Shown piece after piece: positions 22,754 to 32,431 of a DNA stretch of 64,000 nucleotides (positions are counted from its first letter, which is position 1; each line of letters opens with the position of its first letter). This DNA is from Spirochaetota bacterium (lineage in GTDB: Bacteria; Spirochaetota; Spirochaetia; Treponematales; UBA12059). The notes beneath the pieces are model-generated. The model was not told where the DNA came from and ran no database searches. It saw only the letters and a program-made list of their open reading frames with translations. Location of the stretch: NCBI GenBank assembly GCA_022703505.1, contig JAKLDN010000004.1, positions 1-64,000 of the forward strand. The letters run 5' to 3'. The position numbers were made by a program, and so were the translations under genes.

Positions 22754-24157
22754 CTACGCCCGGTCCGCCTTCCAGGAGGAGGAACCCCGGACTTCCAGGC
22801 CCACGGGGATCAGGGAGAACCCCAGGTCGGAGCGTATCTTGTTCTTGAGGTACGAGAGGTAGGACTCCCCGACGGCGTCGGGGCGGCTTGTGAAGAGGAT
22901 GAACTTGACCGGGTTGATCCCGGACTGCACCGCGTAGCGGAGCTTGAACCGGGTGCGGGGTCCCACGGGGGGCGGATAGGCCGCCACCCAGTCCTCCACG
23001 GCCTTGTTCAGGGCGGAGGTCTCGATCTTCCGTGTGAGCTGGCCGAAGACCGCCAGGAGCATGTCCAGGAGCTTGGGGACTCCCGTTCCCTCCTTGGCGG
23101 ACAGGGGAAGGACCGGGGCGAAGGCCATCTGGCCGAAGAAGTACCGGAGCTTGTCCCGGGAGGCCTCGAAGGAGTTCTTCAGGTCCGGCATCCGGTCCCA
23201 CTTGTTCAGGGCGAAGACCAGACCCCTCCCCTTCTCCACCGCCAGGGCGGCGATCTTCTTGTCCTGGTCCGTGAGACCCTCCTGGGCGTCGATCATGAGG
23301 ACCACGATATCGCAGTCCTCCACGGTGCGGATGGCCCGGTTCACGGAGTAGTACTCGACGTCCTCGTGGACTTTCTTCTTCCGGCGGATCCCCGCGGTGT
23401 CCAGGACCGTGATGCGCCGTCCCTTCCAGGTCGTGGATCCCTCCACCACGTCCCGGGTGGTGCCCGCGATCTCGCTGACCAGGGACTTCTGTTCCCCAAG
23501 AAGGCGGTTCAGGAGGGTTGATTTGCCCGTATTGGGTTTGCCCAGGATGGCCACCCGGACGTCGTCGTGCAGGTCCTCCTCCGAGGAGACCTTGGAGAAG
23601 TCCAGGCGGGCGACGATGCGCTCCACCAGTTCGTCCACGTTCCGGCCGTGCTCCGCGGACACGGCCACCAGCTCCGAAAAGCCCAGCCGGGCGAAGCCGT
23701 AGGCCAGGGCGTCCCGCTCCGGGCTGTCCGTCTTGTTGACCACCAGGATGGTGCGGTCCGCCCTTCGGCGGAGCCGGGCCGCGAGCTCCTCGTCCTCCGG
23801 GGTCAGGCCGGTGGCGTCCACCAGGAAGAGGATGAGGTCGGCCTTGTCCAGGGTGGCCACGGACCGCCGGGACACCAGGTCGTTCATGTCCGATCGCTCC
23901 AGGGTCACGCCCCCGGTGTCCACCAGGAGGACCCGGCGCTCCGTGCCCGGCAGGACGCATTCGGCGTCCACGGGATCCCGGGTGACTCCCGGGGTGGGGT
24001 CCGTGATGGCCCTGCGCTTGCGCAGGAGTCGGTTGAAGAGGGTGGATTTGCCTACGTTCGGCCGTCCGGCTACGACCACGACGGGGAGGTTCCGGTATCG
24101 GGTCCGGGCCGCGGGTGCCGCGGGGGCGGCGGGTTCCTGGGGGTTCGTCTCTCGCAT
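22754..24157 (-). CDS. der: Ribosome biogenesis GTPase Der (EngA)
   Basis: 467 aa. ATG at 24157 after AAGGAAG. Two tandem GTPase domains: G1 sites GRPNVGKST and GKPNTGKST, G3 DTGG and DTAG, G4 NKTD and NKWD. The C-terminal KH-like domain includes PPPVGPRTRFKLRYAVQSG and PVKFILFTSRPD. It acts in 50S ribosome maturation. The N-terminal extension is Ala/Pro-rich (NPQEPAAPAAPAART). It sits between ptsI and merR. Confidence 0.97.
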   Translation of the reverse strand: MRETNPQEPAAPAAPAARTRYRNLPVVVVAGRPNVGKSTLFNRLLRKRRAITDPTPGVTRDPVDAECVLPGTERRVLLVDTGGVTLERSDMNDLVSRRSVATLDKADLILFLVDATGLTPEDEELAARLRRRADRTILVVNKTDSPERDALAYGFARLGFSELVAVSAEHGRNVDELVERIVARLDFSKVSSEEDLHDDVRVAILGKPNTGKSTLLNRLLGEQKSLVSEIAGTTRDVVEGSTTWKGRRITVLDTAGIRRKKKVHEDVEYYSVNRAIRTVEDCDIVVLMIDAQEGLTDQDKKIAALAVEKGRGLVFALNKWDRMPDLKNSFEASRDKLRYFFGQMAFAPVLPLSAKEGTGVPKLLDMLLAVFGQLTRKIETSALNKAVEDWVAAYPPPVGPRTRFKLRYAVQSGINPVKFILFTSRPDAVGESYLSYLKNKIRSDLGFSLIPVGLEVRGSSSWKADRA

Positions 24158-24210
24158 GTCTTCCTTGCCGCTCGGGGCGGATCTGTTTCGGCCGGTCGGG
24201 CCGTTCGGGT

Positions 24211-25953
24211 TCACCGGAATACGCCCGCCTCCGGGTCGATGCGCTCCCGGAGGTAGCGCTCGATCTCCGCGGCGGACTCCATGGCCAGGACCTCCCGGGC
24301 CAGGGAGGCGGCCTCGCCGGAATCCGCGCCCCGGAGGAGGCGCTTGATTTCCGGGATGCTGACGCTGGACATGGAGAACTCGTCCAGGCCCAGGCCCAGG
24401 AGGACCAGGGCCGCGTAGGGGTCCGAGGCCATCTCTCCGCACATTCCCACGGAAATGCCCGCCGCCCGGCCCGCCTCGATGGTAGCCTTGATCAGGCGCA
24501 GGACCGCGGGGTGGAAGGGTTGATGGAGGTAGGCCACCTTCTCGTTGCCCCGGTCCACGGCCAGGGTGTACTGGATCAGGTCGTTCGTCCCGATGGAGAA
24601 GAAGGCCGACTTCTTGGCCAGGATGTCCGCCACCAGGGCCGCGGAGGGCACCTCGATCATGATCCCCACGGGGATGTCCTCGCGGAAGGCGTAGCCCGCC
24701 GCCCGGCATTCTGCCTTGGCGCGTTCCAGCAGGGCCAGGGCCTGGTCCAGCTCCTCGGGCACGGAGATCATGGGGAACATGATCCGGGCGTCCCCCTCCA
24801 CGGAGGCCTTGAGGATGGCCCGGAGCTGGGTCAGGAAGAGGTCGTCCCGGGAGAGGCACAGGCGGATGGCCCTCCATCCCAGGAGGGGATTCTTCTCCTC
24901 CCGGCCCGAGAGCTCGGGGAGGGCCTTGTCGCCTCCCAGGTCCAGGGTCCGGATGGTGACGGGTCGGCCTTCCATGGACTTGAGCACGGACCGGTAGGCC
25001 CGGTACTGCTCCTCCTCCGAGGGGATGCGGCCGGGCTGGAGGAAGAGGAACTCGGACCGGAACAGGCCCACCCCGTCGGCACCGTGCCTGCGGACCGTGT
25101 CCACCTCCTCGGGTATCTCGATGTTGGCCTTGACCAGGATGGACCGGCCGTCCTTGGTCCGGACGGGCAGGACCTCGGTAGCCAGGAGGGCCTTCTCCCG
25201 CTCGACGTCCCGAGATCGGACCTGCTCGTAGCGGATCAGGGTGGATTCGTCGGGTTCCACGACCACCCTGCCCTTGCGGCCGTCCACGATCACCCCGTCC
25301 CCGTTGCGCACGTTCCGGGTGGCCCCCGCGACGCCCAGGACCGCGGGGATCTCGAAGGCCCGGGCCAGGATGGCCGCGTGGCTGGTCTTCCCGCCCCCGT
25401 CCAGGACCAGGGCTTTCACCGCCCGCTTGTTCATGGCGATGATGTCCGAGGGCAGGAGGTTGTGGGCGACCAGGACGATCTCGTCCTCCAGGTCGGAGAG
25501 GGTGAACCGCTCCCGGAACATCAGGTGGTTCAGGATGCGCTTGGTGACGTCCCGGATGTCCGCCACCCGGTCCTGGATGTAGGGATCCTGGACCCGGGAG
25601 AGCTGCTCGATCAGTTCCTGCTCCCGCTGGAAGACGATCCACTCGATGTTCCGGAGGGACTCCCGGAGGGAGGACTCGAGGCCCTCCATGAGCTCGGGAT
25701 CCTCCAGCATGAGGAGGTGGGCGTCGAAGATCGCGGAATGGGTCGGACCCATCTCGCTTCGGGCCCGGTCCCGGAGCTCCGTGATCTCCCCGCGGGCCTT
25801 GCCGATGGCCGTCCGGAACCGGTCCCACTCGGAATCCACGTCCGCCGTGCGGATATAGTAGTTCGGTATGGAGACGTCCTCGTCCTCCAGGAAGAGGAAG
25901 GCTTTTCCGATGGCGATGCCCGGGGAAACCGGGACCCCGGTCAATTCTATCAT
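24211..25953 (-). CDS. ptsI: PTS enzyme I (phosphoenolpyruvate-protein phosphotransferase)
   Basis: 580 aa. ATG at 25953 gives the usual N-terminus MIELTGVPVSPGIAIG. The phosphorylated histidine is His192 in GGGKTSHAAILAR. PEP-binding motifs: GVGLFRSEFLF, RTLDLGGDK, and the active Cys region GISVGMCGEMASDP. It transfers phosphate from PEP to HPr. No HPr gene is in the window, but an EIIA gene lies at 55010. The promoter lies so close that the ATG is the predicted transcript start. No SD is present. Confidence 0.95.
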   Translation of the reverse strand: MIELTGVPVSPGIAIGKAFLFLEDEDVSIPNYYIRTADVDSEWDRFRTAIGKARGEITELRDRARSEMGPTHSAIFDAHLLMLEDPELMEGLESSLRESLRNIEWIVFQREQELIEQLSRVQDPYIQDRVADIRDVTKRILNHLMFRERFTLSDLEDEIVLVAHNLLPSDIIAMNKRAVKALVLDGGGKTSHAAILARAFEIPAVLGVAGATRNVRNGDGVIVDGRKGRVVVEPDESTLIRYEQVRSRDVEREKALLATEVLPVRTKDGRSILVKANIEIPEEVDTVRRHGADGVGLFRSEFLFLQPGRIPSEEEQYRAYRSVLKSMEGRPVTIRTLDLGGDKALPELSGREEKNPLLGWRAIRLCLSRDDLFLTQLRAILKASVEGDARIMFPMISVPEELDQALALLERAKAECRAAGYAFREDIPVGIMIEVPSAALVADILAKKSAFFSIGTNDLIQYTLAVDRGNEKVAYLHQPFHPAVLRLIKATIEAGRAAGISVGMCGEMASDPYAALVLLGLGLDEFSMSSVSIPEIKRLLRGADSGEAASLAREVLAMESAAEIERYLRERIDPEAGVFR

Positions 25954-25960
25954 TGGACGT

Positions 25961-25989
25961 ATTTTAGCGTAGACCGGGTGGGGTGTCAA
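25961..25989 (-). promoter_or_regulatory. ptsI promoter, leaderless layout
   Basis: On the minus strand: TTGACA (25984-25989), 17-bp spacer, TAAAAT (25961-25966), then 7 bases to the ATG. Near-consensus boxes, no SD. Confidence 0.75.
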
Positions 25990-26020
25990 ACCGGAGGGGC
26001 GGACGTTCCGCCGGGGCGGA

Positions 26021-26977
26021 TCAGTTCAGCAGGAGCATGGGGTTGACCGTCCGGCCGTTCTTGAGGACGGTGAAATGCAGGTGGCTCCCCGTGGAGTACC
26101 CCGTGTTGCCCACCGCCCCGATCCGTGTCCCGATGGAGACCGCCTGGCCTTTCCGGACCGCTATGCTGTCCAGATGTGCGTACATGGACGCGTACCCCGA
26201 GTGGTGGGAGATGATGACGTAGTTGCCCGAGACGGCGTTGTACCCCGTGGTGGATACCCGCCCCTCCATGGCCGCCCGGACCGAAGCCCCGTGGGGGGCG
26301 CCGATGTCGATGCCCGTATGGAAGGTCCGGGTGCCGGAGAAGGGATCGTCCCTCCATCCGTACCAGCTGGTGATCCAGCCCCGGATCGGCCACTTGAACA
26401 GGTCCCCGTTGATCTCCCGGAGGGTGAAGCTGGAAAGCCGGGCGTCCGGGAGGAAGAGCTTCCGGCCCTCAAAAAGCGTACCGGGACCCACCCGGTTCAC
26501 CTCGGCCACCCTGTCCGCGGGGACGGAATACTTGGCCGCGATCGATTCCACCGTATCCCCCGCCGTCACTTCGTGCAGGATGCCGTTCATGTTGGGAATC
26601 TTGAGGTGGGTCCCGATCCGGATGGCCCGGGTATTCCGGATGTCGTTGAAGCTGATCAGGGTGTCCACGGTCACGCCGAAGGCCTCCGCGATCATTCCGG
26701 GTATATCGCCCTTCTTGACCTCGTAGACCTGGTACCAGAGCCCCTCGTCCCGGGGCGGGGTCTCCGCGATAAGTTCCGCCCCCGCCTCGGCCTCGAGGGT
26801 CTCCAAGGCGAGGGTCCGCATGTCCGCGGAGCCGACGGACACGGCCGCGTCGGGGAGGCTTGCCGGGGAACCCAGGAAGAGCGCCGCGAAGACGAGCGCC
26901 GAGGATACGGCCGCGAAGGTCCCGCGCCCGTCGAACGCCTCAAGGGGGTCCCTATGAAAAAACCTTGCAGCCCTCAT
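26021..26977 (-). CDS. LysM and M23 peptidoglycan endopeptidase
   Basis: 318 aa. N-terminal membrane anchor or signal (residues 20-38), two LysM-type repeats (YEVKKGDIPGMIAEAFGVTVDTLISFNDI and HEVTAGDTVESIAAKYSVPADRVAEVNRV), then an M23 domain. The zinc ligands of M23 are present: HTGIDIGAP (His and Asp) and SHLHF near the C-terminus. It cleaves peptide cross-links in the cell wall. The domain order is usual for envelope remodelling enzymes. It lies upstream of ptsI on the same strand but separated by the ptsI promoter. Confidence 0.92.
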   Translation of the reverse strand: MRAARFFHRDPLEAFDGRGTFAAVSSALVFAALFLGSPASLPDAAVSVGSADMRTLALETLEAEAGAELIAETPPRDEGLWYQVYEVKKGDIPGMIAEAFGVTVDTLISFNDIRNTRAIRIGTHLKIPNMNGILHEVTAGDTVESIAAKYSVPADRVAEVNRVGPGTLFEGRKLFLPDARLSSFTLREINGDLFKWPIRGWITSWYGWRDDPFSGTRTFHTGIDIGAPHGASVRAAMEGRVSTTGYNAVSGNYVIISHHSGYASMYAHLDSIAVRKGQAVSIGTRIGAVGNTGYSTGSHLHFTVLKNGRTVNPMLLLN

Positions 26978-27089
26978 CCCCTGCCCTCGCCCGCACCGTC
27001 AGACTCTCGAACCGCTCGTTCCACGGTCCATCCTAAACGAAATACTCCGGCCCCGCAACCGGAAATATGTGGCTCCGCCTCCCGGCCCC

Positions 27090-28247
27090 TCAATGGGGCA
27101 GGATGATGACGCTCACCTCTATGCCCCGGTCCAGGGCCGCGGCCTGGGCGGCGGCCTTGTCGATCTTACCCCGGGGCAGGGGATGGGGCGGGGCGTCCCC
27201 GATCAGCACGATCATCCGGGCCTCCGCGGACCAGGGAAAGGCCGTGGCCGCCTCGTGCAGGGCCTCGTACACCGCTTCGGGGATGTCGCGGCCCCCCGCC
27301 ACCCGGACGGCGGTCACGTTGGCCGTGAAGGCCCCGAAGTCCGCGGTGAAATCGTATCGCTTGGTCAGGTAGTCCTCGAAGTAGTCCTTGTAGAGGACCA
27401 GGCCCAGCCGGAAGGAGCGGAACTCCGAGATCCGGTCCCGGATCATGGCCGGAAGGCTCTCCTTCACCGCGTCGATGTCGTCCTTCATGCTGTCCGTGGT
27501 GTCCAGGCAGAGCACCAGGTCCACGGACTTCCCCCGGGCGGTGTCCAGGATCTTCCCGAGCTTGTCGTTGATGTCCTCCCGGCCCGTCGAAAAGAGGGCG
27601 TCGCCCTTGCCCGCCTGGGCGATGGCCTCGAAGGCCCGGACGGTCTCCTTCATGTACAGGCTCTTGTCCGGCTCCGCCGGGGGCGTCGGGGGAGGCGCGG
27701 GCCGGGGGAAGGGCTTCTGGGTCACCCGGATCTCGTAGGGATTGTCCCGGAAGCCCCCGGTATAGTCCGCGTAGGGCTTGGGGAAGGCCCGGATGTTCAC
27801 GAAGGTCCCGTCCGAGAGGAAGACCTCCCCCTGTCGCGACCAGGGGTACCCGTACTCTACGACCCAGGGCAGGAATATGTGGAAGGCGGATCCGAGTTCC
27901 GGATCCGGTTCCGGGGTGGAATCGATCAGGGACCAGATCCCCCGGGCGGGATCCAGGAACTTGCCGTCCAGCAGGCGCTTCTCGTCCCCGTTGACGGGAT
28001 TCTTCTCCGGGGCCCGGTAGGCGTAATTGTCCGCCTTACCCGCGGGATCCTTGGTGGTCTCCGTGAGCAGGACGCTCCCCAGGCCGGGCTTGGCGCGGAT
28101 GTAGAGGTGATAGCCCCCGTCGGCCCTCTGCTCGATCCGGAGATCCTCGGGGGCGAGGGTCAGGGCGGACGCCTCCCCCGGTGTCTGGGCGCCCGCGGAG
28201 AGGGCGAGGGCGGCCAGGGCGATCCACAGGACTTCGCGGGTCTTCAC
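27090..28247 (-). CDS. Exported von Willebrand factor A domain protein
   Basis: 385 aa from the GTG at 28247, giving the signal peptide VKTREVLWIALAALALSAGAQ. The ATG at 28286 would add 13 residues and lacks an SD; the start is uncertain. After an unrecognised N-terminal beta domain (residues 22-190) and a Pro-rich linker comes a vWA domain with VLCLDTTDSMKDDIDAV, a variant metal-ion site (Asp-x-x-x-Ser), then GDAPPHP. Such proteins bind partners through a divalent cation. No operon partner is evident. Confidence 0.8.
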   Translation of the reverse strand: MKTREVLWIALAALALSAGAQTPGEASALTLAPEDLRIEQRADGGYHLYIRAKPGLGSVLLTETTKDPAGKADNYAYRAPEKNPVNGDEKRLLDGKFLDPARGIWSLIDSTPEPDPELGSAFHIFLPWVVEYGYPWSRQGEVFLSDGTFVNIRAFPKPYADYTGGFRDNPYEIRVTQKPFPRPAPPPTPPAEPDKSLYMKETVRAFEAIAQAGKGDALFSTGREDINDKLGKILDTARGKSVDLVLCLDTTDSMKDDIDAVKESLPAMIRDRISEFRSFRLGLVLYKDYFEDYLTKRYDFTADFGAFTANVTAVRVAGGRDIPEAVYEALHEAATAFPWSAEARMIVLIGDAPPHPLPRGKIDKAAAQAAALDRGIEVSVIILPH

Positions 28248-28306
28248 CCTTCCAGTATCGGCGCGGATCTTCCTTCGAAAAAGCATGGAGGAAGCTGGAA
28301 AGGAGC

Positions 28307-28523
28307 GACAGGATAACAGGATTTTTAAAGGATCAACAAGATAGATCCTATATTTTTTACATATATAGAATTGGTTTAAAAATACGATAGCCAGCATCCA
28401 ACTGAATTCATCATAGTGAACGAGAAAGATCCGGAAAAACAGGATCCTATATCGCGTTCCATGTGAGATCATGGACGACATTTCCATCCTGTCCATCCGT
28501 ATTCAATCCTGTGTATCCTGTCC
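28307..28523. repeat. Composite inverted repeat, copy C
   Basis: A low-GC block in a gap of about 300 bases between the vWA and GH3 genes. It starts gacaggataacaggat and aaggatcaacaagat and ends with atcctgt/tatcctgtcc series, inverted relative to the left side. The outer cacggag arms of copies A and B are missing. The centre is very AT-rich (about 28346-28390). It is non-coding. Confidence 0.65.
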
Positions 28524-28545
28524 GCTCCCGTCCCCGTATTCGTCC

Positions 28546-29724
28546 CTAGTCAATTCCTTTTAGGAGCCCGAAACGGAGCTTCTGGGTCAGGATCCGGGCC
28601 GCGGCGTCCCGGACCCGGGCCTCCCGAAGCTCCCCGCTCCGGACCGCCTCCAGGAGGGCCCGATAGACCTCCCGGGCGACCCGTCCCCCGCTTGCCATGA
28701 CCATGTCGGCTCCGGCCCGGACGGCGGCAACCGCGGCGTCCCCCGCACCGCCCTCCCCGGACAGGGCCTTCATGGCCACGTCGTCGGTCAGGACGACGCC
28801 CCGGAACCCGAGCCCCTCCTTGAGCCGCCCGATCACCGCCGGCGACAGGGACGCCGGGGCCTCCGGGTCCAGGGCCGGGAACCGGGCGTGGGAAAGCATG
28901 ACGACCGCGACGTCGGCCCGGATCGCCCGGCGGAAGGGGGGATCGTAGAACGACTCGACCTCCCCGAGGGCCGCGGGAACGACCGGCACGGCCTTGTGGG
29001 GATCCTCCGAACCGTTTCCGGGATAGTGCTTGGCGGCGGCCGCGGTGCCCTCGGCCTGCTGGGCCGCGAGGAAGGCCGCCGCCAGGGCGCCGGCCTCCTC
29101 GGGATCCGCGGAGAAGGCCCGGGTGCCCAGGAAACCCCCGTTCCGGGCGTCCCAGGCCTCCGCAACGGGGGCGAGGTTGAGGTTGATTCCCAGGGCCTTG
29201 AGCTCCCGCCCGGCTACGGCCCCGGCCCGGGAAACGGCCGCGGGGCCCGCCTCACCCTGGGTCCGGGCGGAGGGCAGCCGGGTCACCCCGTCCCGGAACC
29301 GGAAGACGTCGCCCCCCTCGTGGTCCACCGCGATGAACAGGGGTATCCCCGCCCCGGTTCCCCGGGCGATCTCCTGGGCCAGGTCCAGGGCGGGCCGCAG
29401 GTCCCCGGCCGGGGGGGGGATGTTGAACCCGAAGAGGATCACCGCGCCCGCGGGGAGCTCCTCGAGGAGCCTGCGGGACGGCTGGTCCAGGGAGCCCCGG
29501 CCTCCGATCCCGGTCATGACCAGCTGTCCGCAGGCGGCCTCCAGGCTCAGGGCCCCGGCCAACACCCGGGCCCGCTCGGCATGCCCGGCCCAGGGATCGG
29601 AGGAGACGGCCGCGGGCTCCGAGGGATCGCCGGGCAGGCAGGCGGAAACCAGGGTCGCCAGGACCAGGACCGCCGCCCGGGCGGATGCGAAGACCGCTGC
29701 GGTCGGACTCGAACCGGGCCTCAT
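28546..29724 (-). CDS. GH3 beta-N-acetylhexosaminidase lipoprotein (NagZ-like)
   Basis: 392 aa. Signal peptide with lipobox (LVSAC, Cys at about residue 29). GH3 markers: FIAVDHEGGDVFRF, AKHYPGNGSEDPHKA (general acid/base Asp-His dyad region) and VVLTDDVAMKALSG with the Asp nucleophile. The enzyme removes N-acetylglucosamine from muropeptides or chitin-like sugars. E. coli NagZ is cytoplasmic; the lipoprotein form acts at the outer face of a membrane. It overlaps the MinD-like gene as ATGA. Confidence 0.92.
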   Translation of the reverse strand: MRPGSSPTAAVFASARAAVLVLATLVSACLPGDPSEPAAVSSDPWAGHAERARVLAGALSLEAACGQLVMTGIGGRGSLDQPSRRLLEELPAGAVILFGFNIPPPAGDLRPALDLAQEIARGTGAGIPLFIAVDHEGGDVFRFRDGVTRLPSARTQGEAGPAAVSRAGAVAGRELKALGINLNLAPVAEAWDARNGGFLGTRAFSADPEEAGALAAAFLAAQQAEGTAAAAKHYPGNGSEDPHKAVPVVPAALGEVESFYDPPFRRAIRADVAVVMLSHARFPALDPEAPASLSPAVIGRLKEGLGFRGVVLTDDVAMKALSGEGGAGDAAVAAVRAGADMVMASGGRVAREVYRALLEAVRSGELREARVRDAAARILTQKLRFGLLKGID

Positions 29725-30740
29725 GGGCCGCCCGCGGAGCCCTCGCCGGGGCCTTCCTCGACCGGGTAGTCCTGATCGCGGAAGGCTTCCTCCAGGGCGC
29801 CCGAGAGATCCTCGTCGTCCTCGAAGAGCCGGGGAGGCGCTCCCCCGGGCTGGGCGGCGATCCGGGCGGCCAGGGCCGCGGCCCCGCGGGCGAAGGGGGA
29901 TCCGGGGCGGGACAGGGCCAGGGGGGTGCGCTCGGCCACCGAGCGGGGCACCGCATCGTCCCGGAGGAGGAAGCCGACGTACTCCATCGGGATGCCCAGG
30001 TTGCGCGTGACCATATCCCGCAGGTGGAGCCCCAGGGAGGCGTCCTTGGGACCCCGGCCCTCGTTCAGGACCACCCGGGGGAAGAACCGGGAAAGCTGCT
30101 CCAGGGCCGGAGGGGCGGAGGCGGGAAAATCACGCGCGAGCTCCCGAGCCAGCTCCAGGAAGGAGGCTCCGGAGCCTTCCACGCGCCGGGACACGAAGTC
30201 CGCGACCCGGCGGCGCTCCTCGCTGGCCCGGGGGAAGGACCGGAACAGCATCCGGTAGACCGAAGTTTTCAGGAAGGAATAGGCGTTCAGGATCGAGGTC
30301 GCCTCCGGCTGGATGACCAGCAGGCCCGAGGAGGAGGTCAGGAAGAAGTCCACGACGTTGTAGGAGGAGCCGGCTCCCAGGTCCAGGAGGACGAAATCCG
30401 CGGGAAGGCGGGCGAGTTCCCGGAGGATCCTCTGCTTCACGAAGAACTCGAGGTTGGCCGTGCCGGGCAGGAGGTTATCCCCGGGGATGAACCAGAGCCG
30501 ATCCACCCGGGTCTCCACCAGGAGGTTGGCCAGGGATTTCTCCTGCCTCCAGGCCAGGGCCCCGATGCCCGGGTTGCGGTTCTTCACGCCCAGGCAGGTG
30601 TGCAGGTTCGCGCCCCCCAGGTCCAGGTCCGCCAGCACGACCGTCCTGCCCAGGCCGGCCAGGCAAACCCCCAGGTTCGCCGCGAGGACCGTCTTGCCCA
30701 CGCCCCCCTTGCCGGAGGCGATCGGAAGTATCGTGACCAT
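29721..30740 (-). CDS. MinD/ParA-superfamily ATPase
   Basis: 339 aa from ATG 30740. Deviant Walker A SGKGGVGKT (residues 9-17), ADLDLGGANLHTCLG as switch I region, and LLDLGAGSSYNVVDFFL as Walker B/switch II. The C-terminal acidic tail is low complexity. The sequence style fits the FlhG/YlxH or orphan MinD-like proteins rather than division MinD; no minC or flhF is adjacent. A role in polar or flagellar placement is possible but not shown. Confidence 0.82.
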   Translation of the reverse strand: MVTILPIASGKGGVGKTVLAANLGVCLAGLGRTVVLADLDLGGANLHTCLGVKNRNPGIGALAWRQEKSLANLLVETRVDRLWFIPGDNLLPGTANLEFFVKQRILRELARLPADFVLLDLGAGSSYNVVDFFLTSSSGLLVIQPEATSILNAYSFLKTSVYRMLFRSFPRASEERRRVADFVSRRVEGSGASFLELARELARDFPASAPPALEQLSRFFPRVVLNEGRGPKDASLGLHLRDMVTRNLGIPMEYVGFLLRDDAVPRSVAERTPLALSRPGSPFARGAAALAARIAAQPGGAPPRLFEDDEDLSGALEEAFRDQDYPVEEGPGEGSAGGP

Positions 30741-30826
30741 GCTACTCCGTGGTTTCCGCGCTCGAGTCGGACAACGCGATACCCTGACTGTACAGGAAGC
30801 GCCGGCCTCCGGCAAGACGGAGCGCC

Positions 30827-30855
30827 TTGAAGCGGAGGGCCCGGGGGGATACACT
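30827..30855 (+). promoter_or_regulatory. Leaderless-type promoter of the PEGA gene
   Basis: TTGAAG (30827-30832), 17-bp spacer, TACACT (30850-30855), then 6 bases to the ATG at 30862. No SD. Confidence 0.65.
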
Positions 30856-30861
30856 CGATCC

Positions 30862-32415
30862 ATGTCCAAGATCCTCCCCCGCGCCCTGGGCCTGGCCGCG
30901 GTCCTGCTGGCCGCCCTGCCCTGCCGGGCCTACACCCCCGATCCCCCCCCGGTCATCGAGGTGACGGACACCCAGACGGAGGGTTCCGCCTTCCTGATCC
31001 TGGAAACCTACCCGTCCGGCGCGGACGTCTACCTGGACCGGGTCTTCATCGGCCGGACTCCCCACGACCAGCGGGGTGTGGTTCCGGGCCTCCATGTCCT
31101 GCGATTCGAGCTGGCGGGCCACAGGTCCCGGGAACTGGTCCTGGACCTGGCGGAGAAGCGGACGTATACGATCCAGGTGATCCTGGTGCCCCGGACGGGC
31201 CGGCTTTCCGTCTCGGTCACCCCCACGGATGCCCGGGTATCCGTGGACGGCTCGGAGCTGTCCGGGTCCCTGGCCGAGGTGCCCGCGGGGATCCGCACCG
31301 TGCGGGCCTCCCGCTTCGGGTACGAGGAGGCCGTCCAGAACGTCTTCGTCCCCGAGGACGGGATAGCCTCCGCGGCCTTCGTCCTGGAACCCGCCCCCTT
31401 CACCCTCTCGGAGCTCCGCCTGAAACGGCCGTCCTTCAATCCCGCGAACACGGGCCCCCTGGGCCTCGCGGAGATACGGTTCACCGTCACGAGTTTCGGC
31501 CGGGCGGAGCTGGAGATCCGGGATTCCGGAGGCGAACGGGTAGCGCGGATCCCCGTGCCGCCCTTCGACCGGAACGTCCAGATCCTAGTCTGGGACGGCC
31601 GGGGCCCGGACGGACGTCCCCTTCCGGACGGAGAGTACTCCCTGGAACTGCGGGCCTTTCCGGAGGACCCGGGCACGGATCCCTCCGAATTCGTCCGTCG
31701 GGGGATCCTCCGGGTCGATTCCACCTTCCTGGTCGCACCCCGGGGGCTGTCCGGCGGATTGTCCGGGCTGGCCCTCTTCCCGGACCCCTTTACGGATCCG
31801 GGACGCCTTCTGCGCTTCCACGGGGCCGTCCGTCCCGCCTTCACCCCGGCGGGAGTCTTGGACGGTTCCTTCATCTCCCTGGGGGCCCAGACCGCCTTCG
31901 GCCCCGCAGGGGAAGCGGCCCTGCAGGGCTCCTTCGATCCCGGAGACGCCGATTCCGGTTCCCTCGGGGCGGGCCTGAAGCTGACCCTGGTCCGGGCGGA
32001 CCGGTTCCAGGCCGCGGCCTTCGCGGCGGCGGCCCTAGGCTCCCCCGGGGGGGATCCCGTCGCCGTGCCCCCGGCCCGCCTGGGCTTCTCCGCGGCCCTG
32101 GGCAGCCTCCGCGCCTACGGCGGGCTGGCCCTGGAGCTCGAGGTCCCCTCCTGGGCGGACCCCGCTCCCGTGCTGGCGGCCCGGGCCGGGGCGGCCCTGG
32201 CCGGAGGCCGCTTCGGCGCGGGGCTCTCGGCGGCGATCCGGACGGAAGCCCTGGCGGGCGGATTCGCCCTGGACGGCACGATCCGGACGGCCCTGGAGGC
32301 CCGGGCCTTCCTGGCCCCCCTGCCCCTGGCCCTGGGCCTCTGCCTGGGCGTCGACTTCGACGTAGGCGGCCTTTCCGCCCTCCGCACCGGCCTGGAACTT
32401 TCCCTGACCTTCTGA
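30862..32415 (+). CDS. PEGA-domain outer-membrane protein
   Basis: 517 aa. Signal peptide to about residue 23 (ALPCRAYT). Two PEGA repeats (FLILETYPSGADVYLDRVFIGRTPH..., then LSVSVTPTDARVSVDGSELSGS...). A FlgD-like beta domain follows (VTSFGRAELEIRDSGGERVARIPVPPFDRNVQILVWDGRGPDGRPLPDGEYSLELRA). The final 190 residues are Gly/Ala/Leu-rich beta strands ending LSLTF, like a membrane barrel. A surface or envelope role is inferred. It is divergent from the MinD-like gene. Confidence 0.82.
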   Translation: MSKILPRALGLAAVLLAALPCRAYTPDPPPVIEVTDTQTEGSAFLILETYPSGADVYLDRVFIGRTPHDQRGVVPGLHVLRFELAGHRSRELVLDLAEKRTYTIQVILVPRTGRLSVSVTPTDARVSVDGSELSGSLAEVPAGIRTVRASRFGYEEAVQNVFVPEDGIASAAFVLEPAPFTLSELRLKRPSFNPANTGPLGLAEIRFTVTSFGRAELEIRDSGGERVARIPVPPFDRNVQILVWDGRGPDGRPLPDGEYSLELRAFPEDPGTDPSEFVRRGILRVDSTFLVAPRGLSGGLSGLALFPDPFTDPGRLLRFHGAVRPAFTPAGVLDGSFISLGAQTAFGPAGEAALQGSFDPGDADSGSLGAGLKLTLVRADRFQAAAFAAAALGSPGGDPVAVPPARLGFSAALGSLRAYGGLALELEVPSWADPAPVLAARAGAALAGGRFGAGLSAAIRTEALAGGFALDGTIRTALEARAFLAPLPLALGLCLGVDFDVGGLSALRTGLELSLTF

Positions 32416-32431
32416 CGTCCGAGGAGCCCCC